A program made the position numbers and the translations under genes. From Desulfobacterales bacterium (GTDB lineage Bacteria; Desulfobacterota; Desulfobacteria; Desulfobacterales; JAFDMD01), in NCBI GenBank assembly GCA_029939135.1, contig JAOZTP010000003.1:1-35672 (forward strand): DNA of 35,672 bases, read 5' to 3'. The stretch's first letter is position 1; every line of letters starts with the position of its first letter. Under the pieces are notes generated by a model that had not been told where the DNA came from, searched no databases, and saw only the letters and a program-made list of their open reading frames with translations. Shown one piece after another: positions 1-10,068 of the stretch.

Positions 1-1
1 T

Positions 2-2905
2 TCCCCTGAAGACGGAGCAAAAATGGGGCTTCAAGGAATGATAAATCATATGATGAGTCTCCTTGATTTTTCGACCCTAAAAGAAAACATAGAAAAAAGG
101 ATAAACGAACTTAACCCGGACAACAAACTTCTTACGGCAAACTTTATTACCGCAATAGAGCAGTTTAAAAAAACCGACAAAGCAAAAAGCGATTCTTTGG
201 CTGCGGCGCTTAAAGAAAAAGCCTCCGATAAAAAAATTCCGGTAATAGGAATTACAGGCACGGGCGGCGCCGGCAAATCCTCTTTAACGGACGAATTAAT
301 TCTTCGTTTTTTACGCGACGTTAAAGACATAAAAATAGCGATAATATGCAGCGATCCTTCCAAACGTAAAACCGGCGGCGCGCTTTTGGGCGATAGAATA
401 CGAATGAACGCCATAGACGACAACAGGGTTTATATGCGCTCCCTTGCGACAAGAGAATCTTTAACCGAAGTTTCCGAAATGCTTTACGAGGCTATACAGG
501 CGGCAAAAGCCTCAGGGTATGATCTTATTATTACCGAAACCGCAGGCATAGGACAAGGCGATTCCAGAATTACCGATATATCCGATATATCCTTATACGT
601 TATGACAAGCGAATTTGGCGCCGCATCTCAGCTTGAAAAAATAGACATGCTTGATTACGCCGACCTTATAGCAATAAACAAATTTGAAAAAAAAGGAGGC
701 GAAGACGCTCTTAGAGACGTCCGAAAACAGTTTTTAAGAAACCAAGACGCATGGGATCAAAAGCCGAAGGACATGCCGGTTTACGGAACCATAGCTTCAA
801 AATTCAACGACGACGGAGTTACCGCTTTATATTCTGCGCTGATAGAGGCAATAAACAAAAAAACAGGCGTAGCCTTTAAATCGAATATAACTCCGCCTAA
901 CATAAAATATTCAACATCAAAAACCATAATAATACCGCCAGAAAAAATTCGTTATCTTGCAGAAATAAGCGATACCGTTCGCAAATACCATGATCAAACC
1001 GAAACAAATAGAAAAAATATAGAAAAAGCATGGCATCTTAAAAAGGCTGCGGAAATAATCGAAAAAGAGAATAAATCTTCCGAATTATCGGAAACGCTTA
1101 AAAATCAAATTAAAACAGCCGAAGAAAAGATAGACAAAGAAACGGAAAACCTTCTTAAAGATTGGGACAAAATCCGACAGAATTATAAAAAAGAGGAGTT
1201 CGTCTATACTGTTCGAGATAAAATAATAAAAATACCTCTTTATAAAACCTCCTTATCTCAAAAGAAAATACCTAAAATATCGCTGCCTAATTTTAAATCC
1301 AAGCCCGAAATATATCAATGGCTGCGAAAAGAAAACCTTCCGGGACGCTTTCCTTTTACCGCCGGAGTTTTTCCATTAAAAAGAGCGGACGAAGACCCCA
1401 CAAGAATGTTCGCGGGCGAAGGAGATCCCGCAAGAACAAACAGACGATTCAAGCTTTTATCCGGAAACTACAAAGCAAAACGCCTTTCCACCGCATTTGA
1501 TTCGGTTACTTTATATGGACGCGATCCGGAAATAAGACCGGACATATACGGCAAAGTAGGAACCTCCGGGGTAAGCATATGCACATTGGAAGACGTAAAA
1601 GTTCTCTATGACGGGTTCGATCTTGCCTCGCCAAACACCTCCGTATCAATGACAATAAACGGACCCGCTCCCATAATGCTCGCTATGTTTTTAAATGCCG
1701 CAATAGATCGGCAGATAGACAAATTTAAAGCGGAACAGAAAAAAGAGCCTTCAGCCGAAAAAATCGAAAAAATAAAAGCTGATACCCTATCCAAAGTAAG
1801 AGGCACGGTTCAGGCAGACATATTAAAAGAGGATCAAGGGCAGAATACCTGCCTGTTTTCTACGGACTTTGCTTTAAAAATGATGGGAGACATACAGGAA
1901 TACTTTATACAAAAAAATGTCCGTAACTTTTATTCCGTATCAATATCAGGCTACCACATAGCCGAAGCCGGGGCAAACCCGATTACCCAGCTTGCCTTTA
2001 CCCTTGCAAACGGATTTACCTACGTTGAATACTACCTTTCAAGAGGAATGGACATAAATGCGTTCGCCCCCAATCTTTCATTTTTCTTTTCAAACGGAAT
2101 GGATGCCGAATATACGGTTATAGGCAGAGTAGCCCGAAGAATATGGGCGATTGCGCTTAAAGAAAAATATGGTGCTTCCGTCCGTTCTCAAATGTTAAAG
2201 TATCATATACAAACCTCCGGTAGATCATTACATAGTCAGGAAATACAATTTAACGACATACGAACGACATTACAGGCGCTTTGCGCAATATACGACAACT
2301 GCAACAGCTTGCATACAAACGCATTTGACGAGGCAATTACAACGCCGAGTCAAGAATCAGTCCGCCGCGCCCTTGCAATACAATTAATAATAAACAGGGA
2401 ATGGGGGCTTGCAATAAATGAAAACGTCCTACAAGGAAGCTTTATAGTAGAAGAGCTTACAAGTCTTGTAGAAGAGGCGGTTCTATCAGAATTTGACAGA
2501 ATAACGGAACGAGGCGGGGTTTTGGGCGCTATGGAAACCGGTTATCAGCGAAATAAAATACAAGACGAATCATTATATTACGAACATCTGAAACATACGG
2601 GAGAGCATCCGATAGTAGGAGTCAATACATTCCGAGAAGCCGATGCGGACGAAGATCAGTTAAGCGAAAACATAGAGCTTGCAAGAGCCACAGAAGAGGA
2701 AAAAAATTCTCAGCTTACAAGGCTTGCGGAATTTCACAATAAAAATCAAGAGCATGCGCCGGAGGCTTTAAAAGGGCTTCAGCAGGCGGCTTTGGCAAAC
2801 CAAAACGTTTTTGAAGAGCTTATGAACACAGTTAAATACTGCTCGCTTGGGCAGATTACAAAAGCGCTTCATAACGTAGGCGGAAAATACAGAAGAAACA
2901 TATGA
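2..2905 (+). CDS. icmF: Fused isobutyryl-CoA mutase type protein (IcmF; MeaB-like GTPase + mutase large domain), 5' end truncated by the window
   Basis: P-loop [17 protein letters not shown], MeaB-like GTPase region, mutase motifs [57 protein letters not shown]. The frame is open upstream of the called ATG ([14 protein letters not shown]), which looks like the end of the N-terminal B12-binding domain. Confidence 0.9.
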   Translation, partial: SPEDGAKMGLQGMINHMMSLLDFSTLKENIEKRINELNPDNKLLTANFITAIEQFKKTDKAKSDSLAAALKEKASDKKIPVIGITGTGGAGKSSLTDELILRFLRDVKDIKIAIICSDPSKRKTGGALLGDRIRMNAIDDNRVYMRSLATRESLTEVSEMLYEAIQAAKASGYDLIITETAGIGQGDSRITDISDISLYVMTSEFGAASQLEKIDMLDYADLIAINKFEKKGGEDALRDVRKQFLRNQDAWDQKPKDMPVYGTIASKFNDDGVTALYSALIEAINKKTGVAFKSNITPPNIKYSTSKTIIIPPEKIRYLAEISDTVRKYHDQTETNRKNIEKAWHLKKAAEIIEKENKSSELSETLKNQIKTAEEKIDKETENLLKDWDKIRQNYKKEEFVYTVRDKIIKIPLYKTSLSQKKIPKISLPNFKSKPEIYQWLRKENLPGRFPFTAGVFPLKRADEDPTRMFAGEGDPARTNRRFKLLSGNYKAKRLSTAFDSVTLYGRDPEIRPDIYGKVGTSGVSICTLEDVKVLYDGFDLASPNTSVSMTINGPAPIMLAMFLNAAIDRQIDKFKAEQKKEPSAEKIEKIKADTLSKVRGTVQADILKEDQGQNTCLFSTDFALKMMGDIQEYFIQKNVRNFYSVSISGYHIAEAGANPITQLAFTLANGFTYVEYYLSRGMDINAFAPNLSFFFSNGMDAEYTVIGRVARRIWAIALKEKYGASVRSQMLKYHIQTSGRSLHSQEIQFNDIRTTLQALCAIYDNCNSLHTNAFDEAITTPSQESVRRALAIQLIINREWGLAINENVLQGSFIVEELTSLVEEAVLSEFDRITERGGVLGAMETGYQRNKIQDESLYYEHLKHTGEHPIVGVNTFREADADEDQLSENIELARATEEEKNSQLTRLAEFHNKNQEHAPEALKGLQQAALANQNVFEELMNTVKYCSLGQITKALHNVGGKYRRNI

Positions 2906-2959
2906 TAGAGAAAAATTGACAAATAAAACCGTCGTAATCATAAGTAAAGGATGACATAT

Positions 2960-3196
2960 ATGAAAACAGTTTCTTTAATTGAATCAAAAGTAAATATATA
3001 CAATCTGTTTGACGAAGTATTACGCACAGGAATGCCGATTGAAATAGATAAGCAAGGTAAAAAGTTAATAATTATGCCTTCAGGCAAGGCAAAAAAACTT
3101 CAAAACCTCGTCTTGCGACCAGACGCAATAAAAGGAAACCCTGACGAGCTTGTAGATATTACATGGGAAAAGGAGATGAATTTTGATTTACCTTGA
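2960..3196 (+). CDS. Phd/YefM-like antitoxin
   Basis: ~78 aa, MKTVSLIESKVNIYNLFDEVLRTGMPIEIDKQGKKLIIM; overlaps a PIN-domain ORF. ORF track starts at 2951, but AAAGG abuts that ATG while it is well spaced from the ATG at 2960. Confidence 0.7.
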   Translation: MKTVSLIESKVNIYNLFDEVLRTGMPIEIDKQGKKLIIMPSGKAKKLQNLVLRPDAIKGNPDELVDITWEKEMNFDLP

Positions 3197-3557
3197 TACG
3201 CACATAGTTGTATGGCTGTATGCAGGTCAAATAGAAAGGTTAAGCGAATATGCTAAAGAACTAATAAATGATCACGAAATTTTTATTTCTCCTGCCGTGA
3301 GGTTGGAGTTGCAATATCTATTTGAAATTAAACGCATTACATACGAAGCTAATGATATTGTATTTGATCTGTTCAATAAAATAGGATTAAAGGTATGTAA
3401 TAAAAGCTTTAATACTATTATAAGCGTTGCATTGGATTTTTTTTGGACAAGAGATCCATTTGATCGAATTATTGTCTCGAATGCAGCTGCAAATCGTAAT
3501 ATTCTATTAACAAAGGATAAAAATATTTTAAAAAATTATGAAAAAGCAAAATGGTAA
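3183..3557 (+). CDS. PIN-domain toxin (VapC-like)
   Basis: MIYLDTHIVVWLYAG start, conserved acidic residues, late TRDPFDRIIVSNA motif; 14-nt overlap with the antitoxin. Confidence 0.85.
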   Translation: MIYLDTHIVVWLYAGQIERLSEYAKELINDHEIFISPAVRLELQYLFEIKRITYEANDIVFDLFNKIGLKVCNKSFNTIISVALDFFWTRDPFDRIIVSNAAANRNILLTKDKNILKNYEKAKW

Positions 3558-3593
3558 ACGCCATTTTCAATTAAAGGATATTTTAGCTAAACA

Positions 3594-4173
3594 ATGTCAG
3601 TTATAGCGCCGGATTTAGATTGGTATAAGAAAAAAAGTTTAGACCAAGAAGTGAACATTCGCTGCCCTTTTACTTACGTGGAGGCCTGCCCGCGATATTA
3701 CCAGAGTTTGCCTCTGATGGGAGAAGCCAGAGCTATCAAGATCGAACCTCGTGGAAGATAAGCGATTATTGAAGTTTTGGGAAAAAAGTGATTTATGTCC
3801 ACAAACAATGGAAGAGAAAATATCAATTTTCGGCAAGGGACAGATATTTGATAATTTTTGTCCGGAAGTTGTCTTTAAAAAATTTGGCTACTTTGCTTCT
3901 TATATAAGCCGATTCTCCGATGAAACAGATCAAGATATTAGACATAAAATGCTTGAAGAGGAGAAGCAAATTGAAAATGATCGGAGATGGCTATTCTCAA
4001 GCCTATCTCCACAACATTATACAGAATGCGATCTTTATTCGGCTCTAAAGCAACGCAGCAAAAATTATAAGAAATTATGGTATAAAAAACCTGTGGGAAT
4101 AATAATTTTAGGGGTAATGATTACAGTAATTGGCGGGTTAATTTTTTTTATAATTGGGAAACAATTTGACTAA
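3594..4173 (+). pseudogene. Frameshifted conserved hypothetical gene: 55-codon ORF (3594-3761) continued in another frame (3751-4173), C-terminal TM helix
   Basis: First ORF ends ...ARAIKIEPRGR*, overlapping ORF begins EDKRLLKFWEKSDLCPQT; dropping one nucleotide near 3750 gives a continuous ~190-aa protein. Confidence 0.5.
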
Positions 4174-4240
4174 CAACCGCATTAATCTCAATATTAGTAG
4201 AAATATAAAAAAATAACAATAAAGAAAGGGGAAATAAAAA

Positions 4241-5023
4241 ATGAATCTAATAGTATTATTAAAACAGGTTCCTTCTACCGAATCTTTTGTAAGCGTAGGA
4301 GAGGATAAAAAATCGGTAAAGACCGAAGATGTTAAATGGGTTATAAACCCGTATGACGAATTTGCCGTTGAAGAGGCATTAAAAATAAAAGAAGCTCTCG
4401 GCGGAACAGTAACAATATTAACCGTGGGAAACGATAAAGCGGTAGAAGCCGTAAGAACCGCTTTGGCTATGGGAGCGGACAACGGCATACTTATAAACGA
4501 CCCCGATGCTTACAATTGCGACGGAGCAGGAATTGCCAAAATACTTGCGGCGGCGCTTAAAAATATTGAATATGATCTTATAATTGCGGGGCAAAGAGCG
4601 GTTGACGACGACAACTACTATGTAGGAGCGGCGACTGCGGAGTTTTTAAATATTCCTCATGTTTCGATGGTAATAAAAGAGGAAATAACCGATAAAACAA
4701 TTAAATGCACAAAAACAATAGAAGGCGGCTCATTTGTATTTGAAGCAAAATTGCCCGCTCTTATAACAACCCAGCGCGGATTAAACGAACCGAGATATGC
4801 ATCTTTGCCCGGCATAATGAAAGCAAAGAAAAAACCGTTAGATACCAAAACATTGGCAGATATAGGAATAAGCGCGGCAGATTTGGGCGAGCCTATGCTT
4901 ACAATAAAAGAGGTTAAAAAGCCTTCTCAAAGAGAAGCCGGAGTTATGATACAGGGAGATACGCCCGCGGAACTTGCGGCGGCTCTTGTAAAGGCTCTTC
5001 ATGAAGAGGCTAAAGTAATATAA
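4241..5023 (+). CDS. etfB: Electron transfer flavoprotein beta subunit
   Basis: MNLIVLLKQVPSTE, WVINPYDEFAVEEALKIKE, IIAGQRAVDDDNYYVGAATAEFL; RBS AAAGGGG upstream. Confidence 0.95.
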   Translation: MNLIVLLKQVPSTESFVSVGEDKKSVKTEDVKWVINPYDEFAVEEALKIKEALGGTVTILTVGNDKAVEAVRTALAMGADNGILINDPDAYNCDGAGIAKILAAALKNIEYDLIIAGQRAVDDDNYYVGAATAEFLNIPHVSMVIKEEITDKTIKCTKTIEGGSFVFEAKLPALITTQRGLNEPRYASLPGIMKAKKKPLDTKTLADIGISAADLGEPMLTIKEVKKPSQREAGVMIQGDTPAELAAALVKALHEEAKVI

Positions 5024-5083
5024 ACATAAGATAGGAAGAGAGAGGGATAGTAATAAAAATATTTAATCCCCAAAAAAATGATA

Positions 5084-5167
5084 AAATTTTGCAGGATAAC
5101 AAAGAATTTTGTTTATTTTAGTATAACAAAGAAAACGGGCAAAATATGAAGTTAGACGGTAAAATTT
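5084..5167. repeat. Short (internally deleted) copy of dispersed palindromic repeat family A, in etfB-etfA gap
   Basis: ttttgcaggataacaaag ... aaaacgggcaaaatatgaagtt matches the reverse complement of the outer arms of the 9901-10038 copy. Confidence 0.55.
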
Positions 5168-5198
5168 AATAAAAAGTTTAATAATATAGGAGAAAAAA

Positions 5199-6158
5199 AT
5201 GAGAGTGCTTGTAATTACGGAACAAATAGACGGTATATTCAGAAAAGTCAGCTATGAGGCTTTAAGCGAAGGCAGACGAATAGCGGACGCTATGAATTGC
5301 GAAATGACGGCGGCAATACTCGGAAGCGGCATTGATAATCTTGCCGAAGATATAAAAAAATACGGGGCGGATAAAATAATACTTGCAGACGATCCCGCCC
5401 TTGCGGAATATATCACTGATAAATACGTACTAACCCTTGCGGATATAATAGAAAAAGAGAAACCGGAAGTTATAATACTCGGTTCTACAAGCATTGGAAA
5501 GGATATAGCGCCTCGTCTTTGCGCAAAATTCAACGGCGCAATAGCTACAGACTGCATAAGCGCTTCAATCGAAGAGGGCAAAGTCTGCGCCTCAAGATAC
5601 ATATACGGAGGCAAATTAATAACGGATGTAATATTAAACAGAAAACCTGCGTTTATTGCTTTAAGGGCAAACTCCGTATCGATTAAGGAGGCGGACGGCA
5701 AAGGAGAAATAGAAAAAATTCAAGCGAATATGCAGGATGCGTCCCTTACTTTTATAGAGAAAAAAATGGATGCAGGTAAAAAAGAGCTTACAGAGGCGGA
5801 TATTATAGTGGCGGGCGGCAGAGGCGTAAACGAAGGCGATTTTTCCGCTATAGAGGAGCTTTCCGAAATATTGCAAGGGGCGGTAGGGGCTTCAAGAGCG
5901 GCTGTGGACGAAGGATGGAGACCCCATTCGGATCAGGTGGGACAAACAGGCAAGGTGGTTTCTCCGAACCTTTATATAGCCTGCGGCATATCCGGCGCAA
6001 TACAGCACTTTGCAGGAATGGCGTCCTCTAAAGTTATAGCGGCTATAAACAAGGATGAAGAAGCGCCGATATTTGCTAAATCGGATTATGGCGTAGTAGG
6101 AGACCTGTCTAAAGTTATGCCAGAAGTAATCAAAGAGGTTAAAAAAATTAAAGGGTAA
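5199..6158 (+). CDS. etfA: Electron transfer flavoprotein alpha subunit
   Basis: C-terminal FAD domain GASRAAVDEGWRPHSDQVGQTGKVVSPNLYIACGISGAIQHFAGM. Confidence 0.96.
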   Translation: MRVLVITEQIDGIFRKVSYEALSEGRRIADAMNCEMTAAILGSGIDNLAEDIKKYGADKIILADDPALAEYITDKYVLTLADIIEKEKPEVIILGSTSIGKDIAPRLCAKFNGAIATDCISASIEEGKVCASRYIYGGKLITDVILNRKPAFIALRANSVSIKEADGKGEIEKIQANMQDASLTFIEKKMDAGKKELTEADIIVAGGRGVNEGDFSAIEELSEILQGAVGASRAAVDEGWRPHSDQVGQTGKVVSPNLYIACGISGAIQHFAGMASSKVIAAINKDEEAPIFAKSDYGVVGDLSKVMPEVIKEVKKIKG

Positions 6159-6164
6159 GCCCTA

Positions 6165-7544
6165 TTGGAAAACAAATCAAACATAAAAAATAACTCCCCG
6201 CGTCGGCATGCGGGGAGTTTATATCTTTTAAGTCTCGGCTGCGCTAAAAATTTAGTTGAAAGCGAATTTTTACTATGGCGTTTAAAAACGGACGGATGGA
6301 ATATAATATCCGATCCCGCCAAAGCCGAAGTAATAATAATAAATACCTGCGCTTTTATAACTCCGGCAATAGAAGAATCAATAGACGAAATATTGTCGCT
6401 TGCGGAAAATAAAAAAAACGGAGCTTGCAAAAAGCTAATAGTAGCGGGCTGCTTGCCTCAACGGTTTGAAAAGGAAATATCGGAAAGCATGCCGGAAGTA
6501 GATTATTTTGTCGGAACCGGAGCGTTTCATAAAATACCGGAAATTGCGAGTATAAATAAGAGAAAGAAAATTTTTTTTCCGGACCCAAATCTAAGTCCTT
6601 TTCCAAAACCGAATCAAAAAAGAATTATTCAAAACAAAAAAAGCGTATATCTAAAAATAGCCGAAGGCTGCAATAGAAGATGCTCATACTGTATAATACC
6701 GAAGCTAAAAGGGAAATATAGAAGCAGATCGGTTTTTGATATATGTTCCGAAGCCGAAGCCTTAACAAAGGAAGGGGCAAAAGAGATAAGCTTAATAGCG
6801 CAGGAAACCACCATTTACGGAAAGGATTTGCGAGTCGCCTCTGATTTTTCGGAATTATTAAAACGGATTTCCGAAAAAGCTTTTTTATATTCAAAGGATA
6901 TAATAATAAGGGTTCTTTATACCCATCCTGAAAGCCTTGATGAAAAAATAATTAAAACCATAGCTCAAACCAAAAATATAGCCTCCTATTTTGACCTCCC
7001 GATTCAGCATGCAAGCGATAATATATTAAAAAAAATGGGACGAGGATATAATGCAGAAAAGTTATATGAGATTATCAATACCATAAGAGATTACGCTCCG
7101 AATGCGGTTTTGCGCACAAGCCTTATAGTAGGATTTCCGAATGAAACCGAAAAAGATTTTAAACGGCTTTACGATTTCATTAAAAAGGTAAAGTTCGATC
7201 ATCTCGGAGTTTTTACATATTCTGGTGCGAAGGATATACCTTCCGGCAAGATTAAAAAGAAGGTAACCAAAAAAATTGCGGAAAAACGTTATAAAACCCT
7301 TATGAAAAAACAGGCGGAAATATCTTTTGAAAAAAACCAAAAACGTATAGGAGAAACCTATAAAGTTTTAATCGAAGAGGAGGAAAAAGGTGTTTTTACC
7401 GGCAGGACTTGGTTTCAGGCGCCGGAGGTTGACGGAATAGTTTATGTTAACGCATTGGCGGATAATAAGCTTGAAAAAGGGGATGTCGTATCGGTAAAAA
7501 TAAACGAGGCTGCGGAATATGATCTGTTCGGAACGCCGATATAA
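6165..7544 (+). CDS. rimO: Ribosomal protein uS12 methylthiotransferase RimO
   Basis: YLLSLGCAKNLVESE; radical SAM CNRRCSYCIIPKLKGKYRSR; C-terminal TRAM-like region. TTG start is the only conventional in-frame start upstream of the conserved core. Confidence 0.9.
   Translation: MENKSNIKNNSPRRHAGSLYLLSLGCAKNLVESEFLLWRLKTDGWNIISDPAKAEVIIINTCAFITPAIEESIDEILSLAENKKNGACKKLIVAGCLPQRFEKEISESMPEVDYFVGTGAFHKIPEIASINKRKKIFFPDPNLSPFPKPNQKRIIQNKKSVYLKIAEGCNRRCSYCIIPKLKGKYRSRSVFDICSEAEALTKEGAKEISLIAQETTIYGKDLRVASDFSELLKRISEKAFLYSKDIIIRVLYTHPESLDEKIIKTIAQTKNIASYFDLPIQHASDNILKKMGRGYNAEKLYEIINTIRDYAPNAVLRTSLIVGFPNETEKDFKRLYDFIKKVKFDHLGVFTYSGAKDIPSGKIKKKVTKKIAEKRYKTLMKKQAEISFEKNQKRIGETYKVLIEEEEKGVFTGRTWFQAPEVDGIVYVNALADNKLEKGDVVSVKINEAAEYDLFGTPI
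6192..6219 (+). terminator. Terminator-like hairpin (10-bp GC-rich stem) inside the 5' end of the rimO ORF
   Basis: aactccccgc gtcggcat gcggggagtt followed by tatatctttt; lies just after the etfA stop. Confidence 0.6.
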
Positions 7545-7635
7545 CGAAAAATTGTAACAGATATCATAAAGGGATTTTTTGCTTTGCTTGAAATAATGGG
7601 AAGCAACTTTTTTTGCCGGTTATTTATACAAATCA

Positions 7636-7682
7636 AATGTTATTTTTGTTTGTCATTTCGACGAGCGAAGCAAGGAGAAATC
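7636..7682. repeat. Repeat family B copy (aatgttatttttgtttgtcatttcgacgagcgaag...)
   Basis: 28-nt core matches the reverse complement of 27624-27651 with 2 mismatches; related tgtcatttcgagcgaagcgagaaaccc at 27670. Confidence 0.6.
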
Positions 7683-7905
7683 CCTTATTAAAAAAAATAA
7701 ATAGACAAAAGAATGATTACAAAGGTTAGAGGCGTTCAAACTTGTTTGCTCCGCTTTTGCTTGTCTCTTGGGATTTTTGACAGGGCTTTTCTAACAACTA
7801 TACAAAAAAAATGAACATCTCCAAATCGAATATAATCATAGGAAAGTCTCGTTATTAACACAATCTAAACAGAAGAAAGAATTTAAAAAAACAGTATAAC
7901 AAATT

Positions 7906-8358
7906 ATGAAACCTATAATAAAATTTTTACGTTTAAATCCTGAAGCGGATAAGGATATAGAGCTTCCGAAGTATATGACCGGTTTGTCTGCGGGAATGGA
8001 TATAAGAGCCGCCATAAAAAAAAGTTTAACCCTTAAACCGCAAGATATAACTTTAATTCCTACGGGCTTTGCAATTGCGATTCCCGAAGGCTTTGAAGCC
8101 CAAATAAGACCCAGAAGCGGACTTGCCATAAAGCATGGCATAACGATTATAAACTCTCCGGGAACCATAGATGCGGACTATAGAGGCGAAGTTAAAATGG
8201 GGGTTATAAATTTAGGCAAAGCAGAATATAAAATCAAGCGAGGCGATAGAATAGCCCAGATGGTTATTAAAAGGGTATATCAGGCGGTTATTGAGGAGAC
8301 GGATAGATTGGATTCCACAAAACGAGATGCGGGCGGTTTTGGGCATACCGGCGTTTAA
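7906..8358 (+). CDS. dut: dUTP diphosphatase (trimeric)
   Basis: [39 protein letters not shown] motifs. Confidence 0.96.
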   Translation: MKPIIKFLRLNPEADKDIELPKYMTGLSAGMDIRAAIKKSLTLKPQDITLIPTGFAIAIPEGFEAQIRPRSGLAIKHGITIINSPGTIDADYRGEVKMGVINLGKAEYKIKRGDRIAQMVIKRVYQAVIEETDRLDSTKRDAGGFGHTGV

Positions 8359-8415
8359 AATTTTGAGAGGCATTTTGTTTCTATGCCGCGCTGTTGCGAA
8401 GCGTCGGTATTCTTC

Positions 8416-8481
8416 TTATTTTACGCTGTTTTCAACGATTTTTATTTCCTCTTTTGTTAGCTCGTAAAGTATATTGCGTCC
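8416..8481 (-). pseudogene. Possible 3' remnant of a gene (GRNILYELTKEEIKIVENSVK*), perhaps a DNA-methyltransferase C-terminus
   Basis: Minus-strand translation gives a protein-like tail with a stop and no full ORF upstream. Confidence 0.3.
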
Positions 8482-8564
8482 AAAAGTCAAGACAGTAAAA
8501 AATAATTTTATAATTTTTTATTGTATGCTCATTCTGAAAAGACAAATTTAAAAGATTGTCTTTT

Positions 8565-9881
8565 TCAATACATGAGATTCGGCAGCCATAAGACTATGTT
8601 CGGAAATATCATAAGCAATATTATGCCTACTATTACCGCGCATAAAAAGGGGATTATTCCTTTAAATATGGATTCTAAAGGGACTCCTCCTTTTATTACC
8701 TTTTGAGACACCCCGTAAACTACATAAACGTTGATACCTACGGGCGGGGTTATTACTCCCATTTCCGTTACCAAAACTATAATTATTCCGAACCAGATGG
8801 GGTCGTAACCCAGATTTTGCACTATAGGAAAAAAGATTGGTATGGTAAGCATTATTAAAGCAAGCGAATCCATAAAACATCCGCCGAGAAAGTATATTAT
8901 TATGATTAATCCAATTATCATATAGGAGGGGAGATCAAAGCCGCTTACCCAGTTTGCTATGTTAAAGGGTATTCTTGTAACCGCCAGAAATTTTCCGAAT
9001 ATAACTGCGCCTGCAACTAAGAATAGCACCATGCAAGAGGTTCTTATGGTTTCGTATAATGATTTCACAAAACCTTTCCATGTAATTTGACGTTTTATTA
9101 CGGATATTGCCAAAACCCCGAAGGCTCCTACGCCTGCGGCTTCGGTAGGGGTAAATAATCCCTTAAATAGTCCGCCCATAACCAGAATGAAAACCAAAAG
9201 AGTATCCGCCAGATTTTTTAAGGAGATTAGTTTTTGTTTTAAAGTGAATTTGTCTCCTTTTGGTCCTTGTTTCGGAGATACGGAACATGTAACGTATATG
9301 CATGTAATAAAAAGAAAGGTCAGCAGCAAAGCCGGAAATATTCCGGAAACAAATAAAGCGCCTATTGATTGCTCGGTTAGTATTCCATAGACTATTAGCA
9401 CTACGCTGGGAGGCATTATCATTCCGAGTCCGCCGCCGGCGGAAACGGAGCCTGCCGCAAGTCTGTTTGTGTAACCGTAGCGTTTCATTTCGGGCATTCC
9501 TACGGTAGCCATTGTAGCCGCTGTAGCGGGGCTTGATCCGCATACGGCTCCGAATGCGGTGCAAGAGCATACCGTAGCCATAGCAAGACCGCCTCTGATT
9601 GCTCCGAGAAATTTATAAGCTGTATCGTATAGCCTTCGACTTATGCCGCCGTTGAACGCAAATTGTCCCATTAGTATAAAAAGGGGGATTGTAGTAAGGT
9701 CGTAGGATGAAAATGCTGAGTATATTTCTCTTGAAAGCAGGTTTAGTCCGCCTTTAAAAGATATTAACAGGCTGAAACCTATAAAGCCTATTAAAGCCAT
9801 AACATAAGCTACGGGCATTTTGGTCATAAATATGGCAATCATTATAATTATGCCGATTATGCCGAGTAATGTGGGATCCAT
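8565..9881 (-). CDS. dctM: TRAP transporter large permease (DctM family)
   Basis: 438 aa, many TMs; SSPATAATMATVGMPEMKRYGY, GMIMPPSVVLIVYGILTEQSIGALF, FTPTEAAGVGAFG. Confidence 0.95.
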   Translation of the reverse strand: MDPTLLGIIGIIIMIAIFMTKMPVAYVMALIGFIGFSLLISFKGGLNLLSREIYSAFSSYDLTTIPLFILMGQFAFNGGISRRLYDTAYKFLGAIRGGLAMATVCSCTAFGAVCGSSPATAATMATVGMPEMKRYGYTNRLAAGSVSAGGGLGMIMPPSVVLIVYGILTEQSIGALFVSGIFPALLLTFLFITCIYVTCSVSPKQGPKGDKFTLKQKLISLKNLADTLLVFILVMGGLFKGLFTPTEAAGVGAFGVLAISVIKRQITWKGFVKSLYETIRTSCMVLFLVAGAVIFGKFLAVTRIPFNIANWVSGFDLPSYMIIGLIIIIYFLGGCFMDSLALIMLTIPIFFPIVQNLGYDPIWFGIIIVLVTEMGVITPPVGINVYVVYGVSQKVIKGGVPLESIFKGIIPFLCAVIVGIILLMIFPNIVLWLPNLMY

Positions 9882-9900
9882 TTGGTTTTCCTTTGTTTAA

Positions 9901-10038
9901 ATTTCGATTTACAACTTCGTATTTTGCCCGTTTTCCGCGTTATGCTCAAATTTTCATCCTCGAAATACATTAGTACTCCGGCGGTGAAAATTTTTTTTGC
10001 CTTGAAAATGAACAAACCACTTTGTTATCCGGCGAAAT
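9901..10038. repeat. Dispersed palindromic repeat family A, copy in dctQ-dctM gap
   Basis: ~138 bp; shares acaacttcgtattttgcccgtttt, tcctcgaaata...tcc.gcgg and gaacaaaccactttgttat with 27331-27470; imperfect palindrome. Confidence 0.7.
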
Positions 10039-10068
10039 TGTTTTTCATATTTTTATGATTAACCGTTT

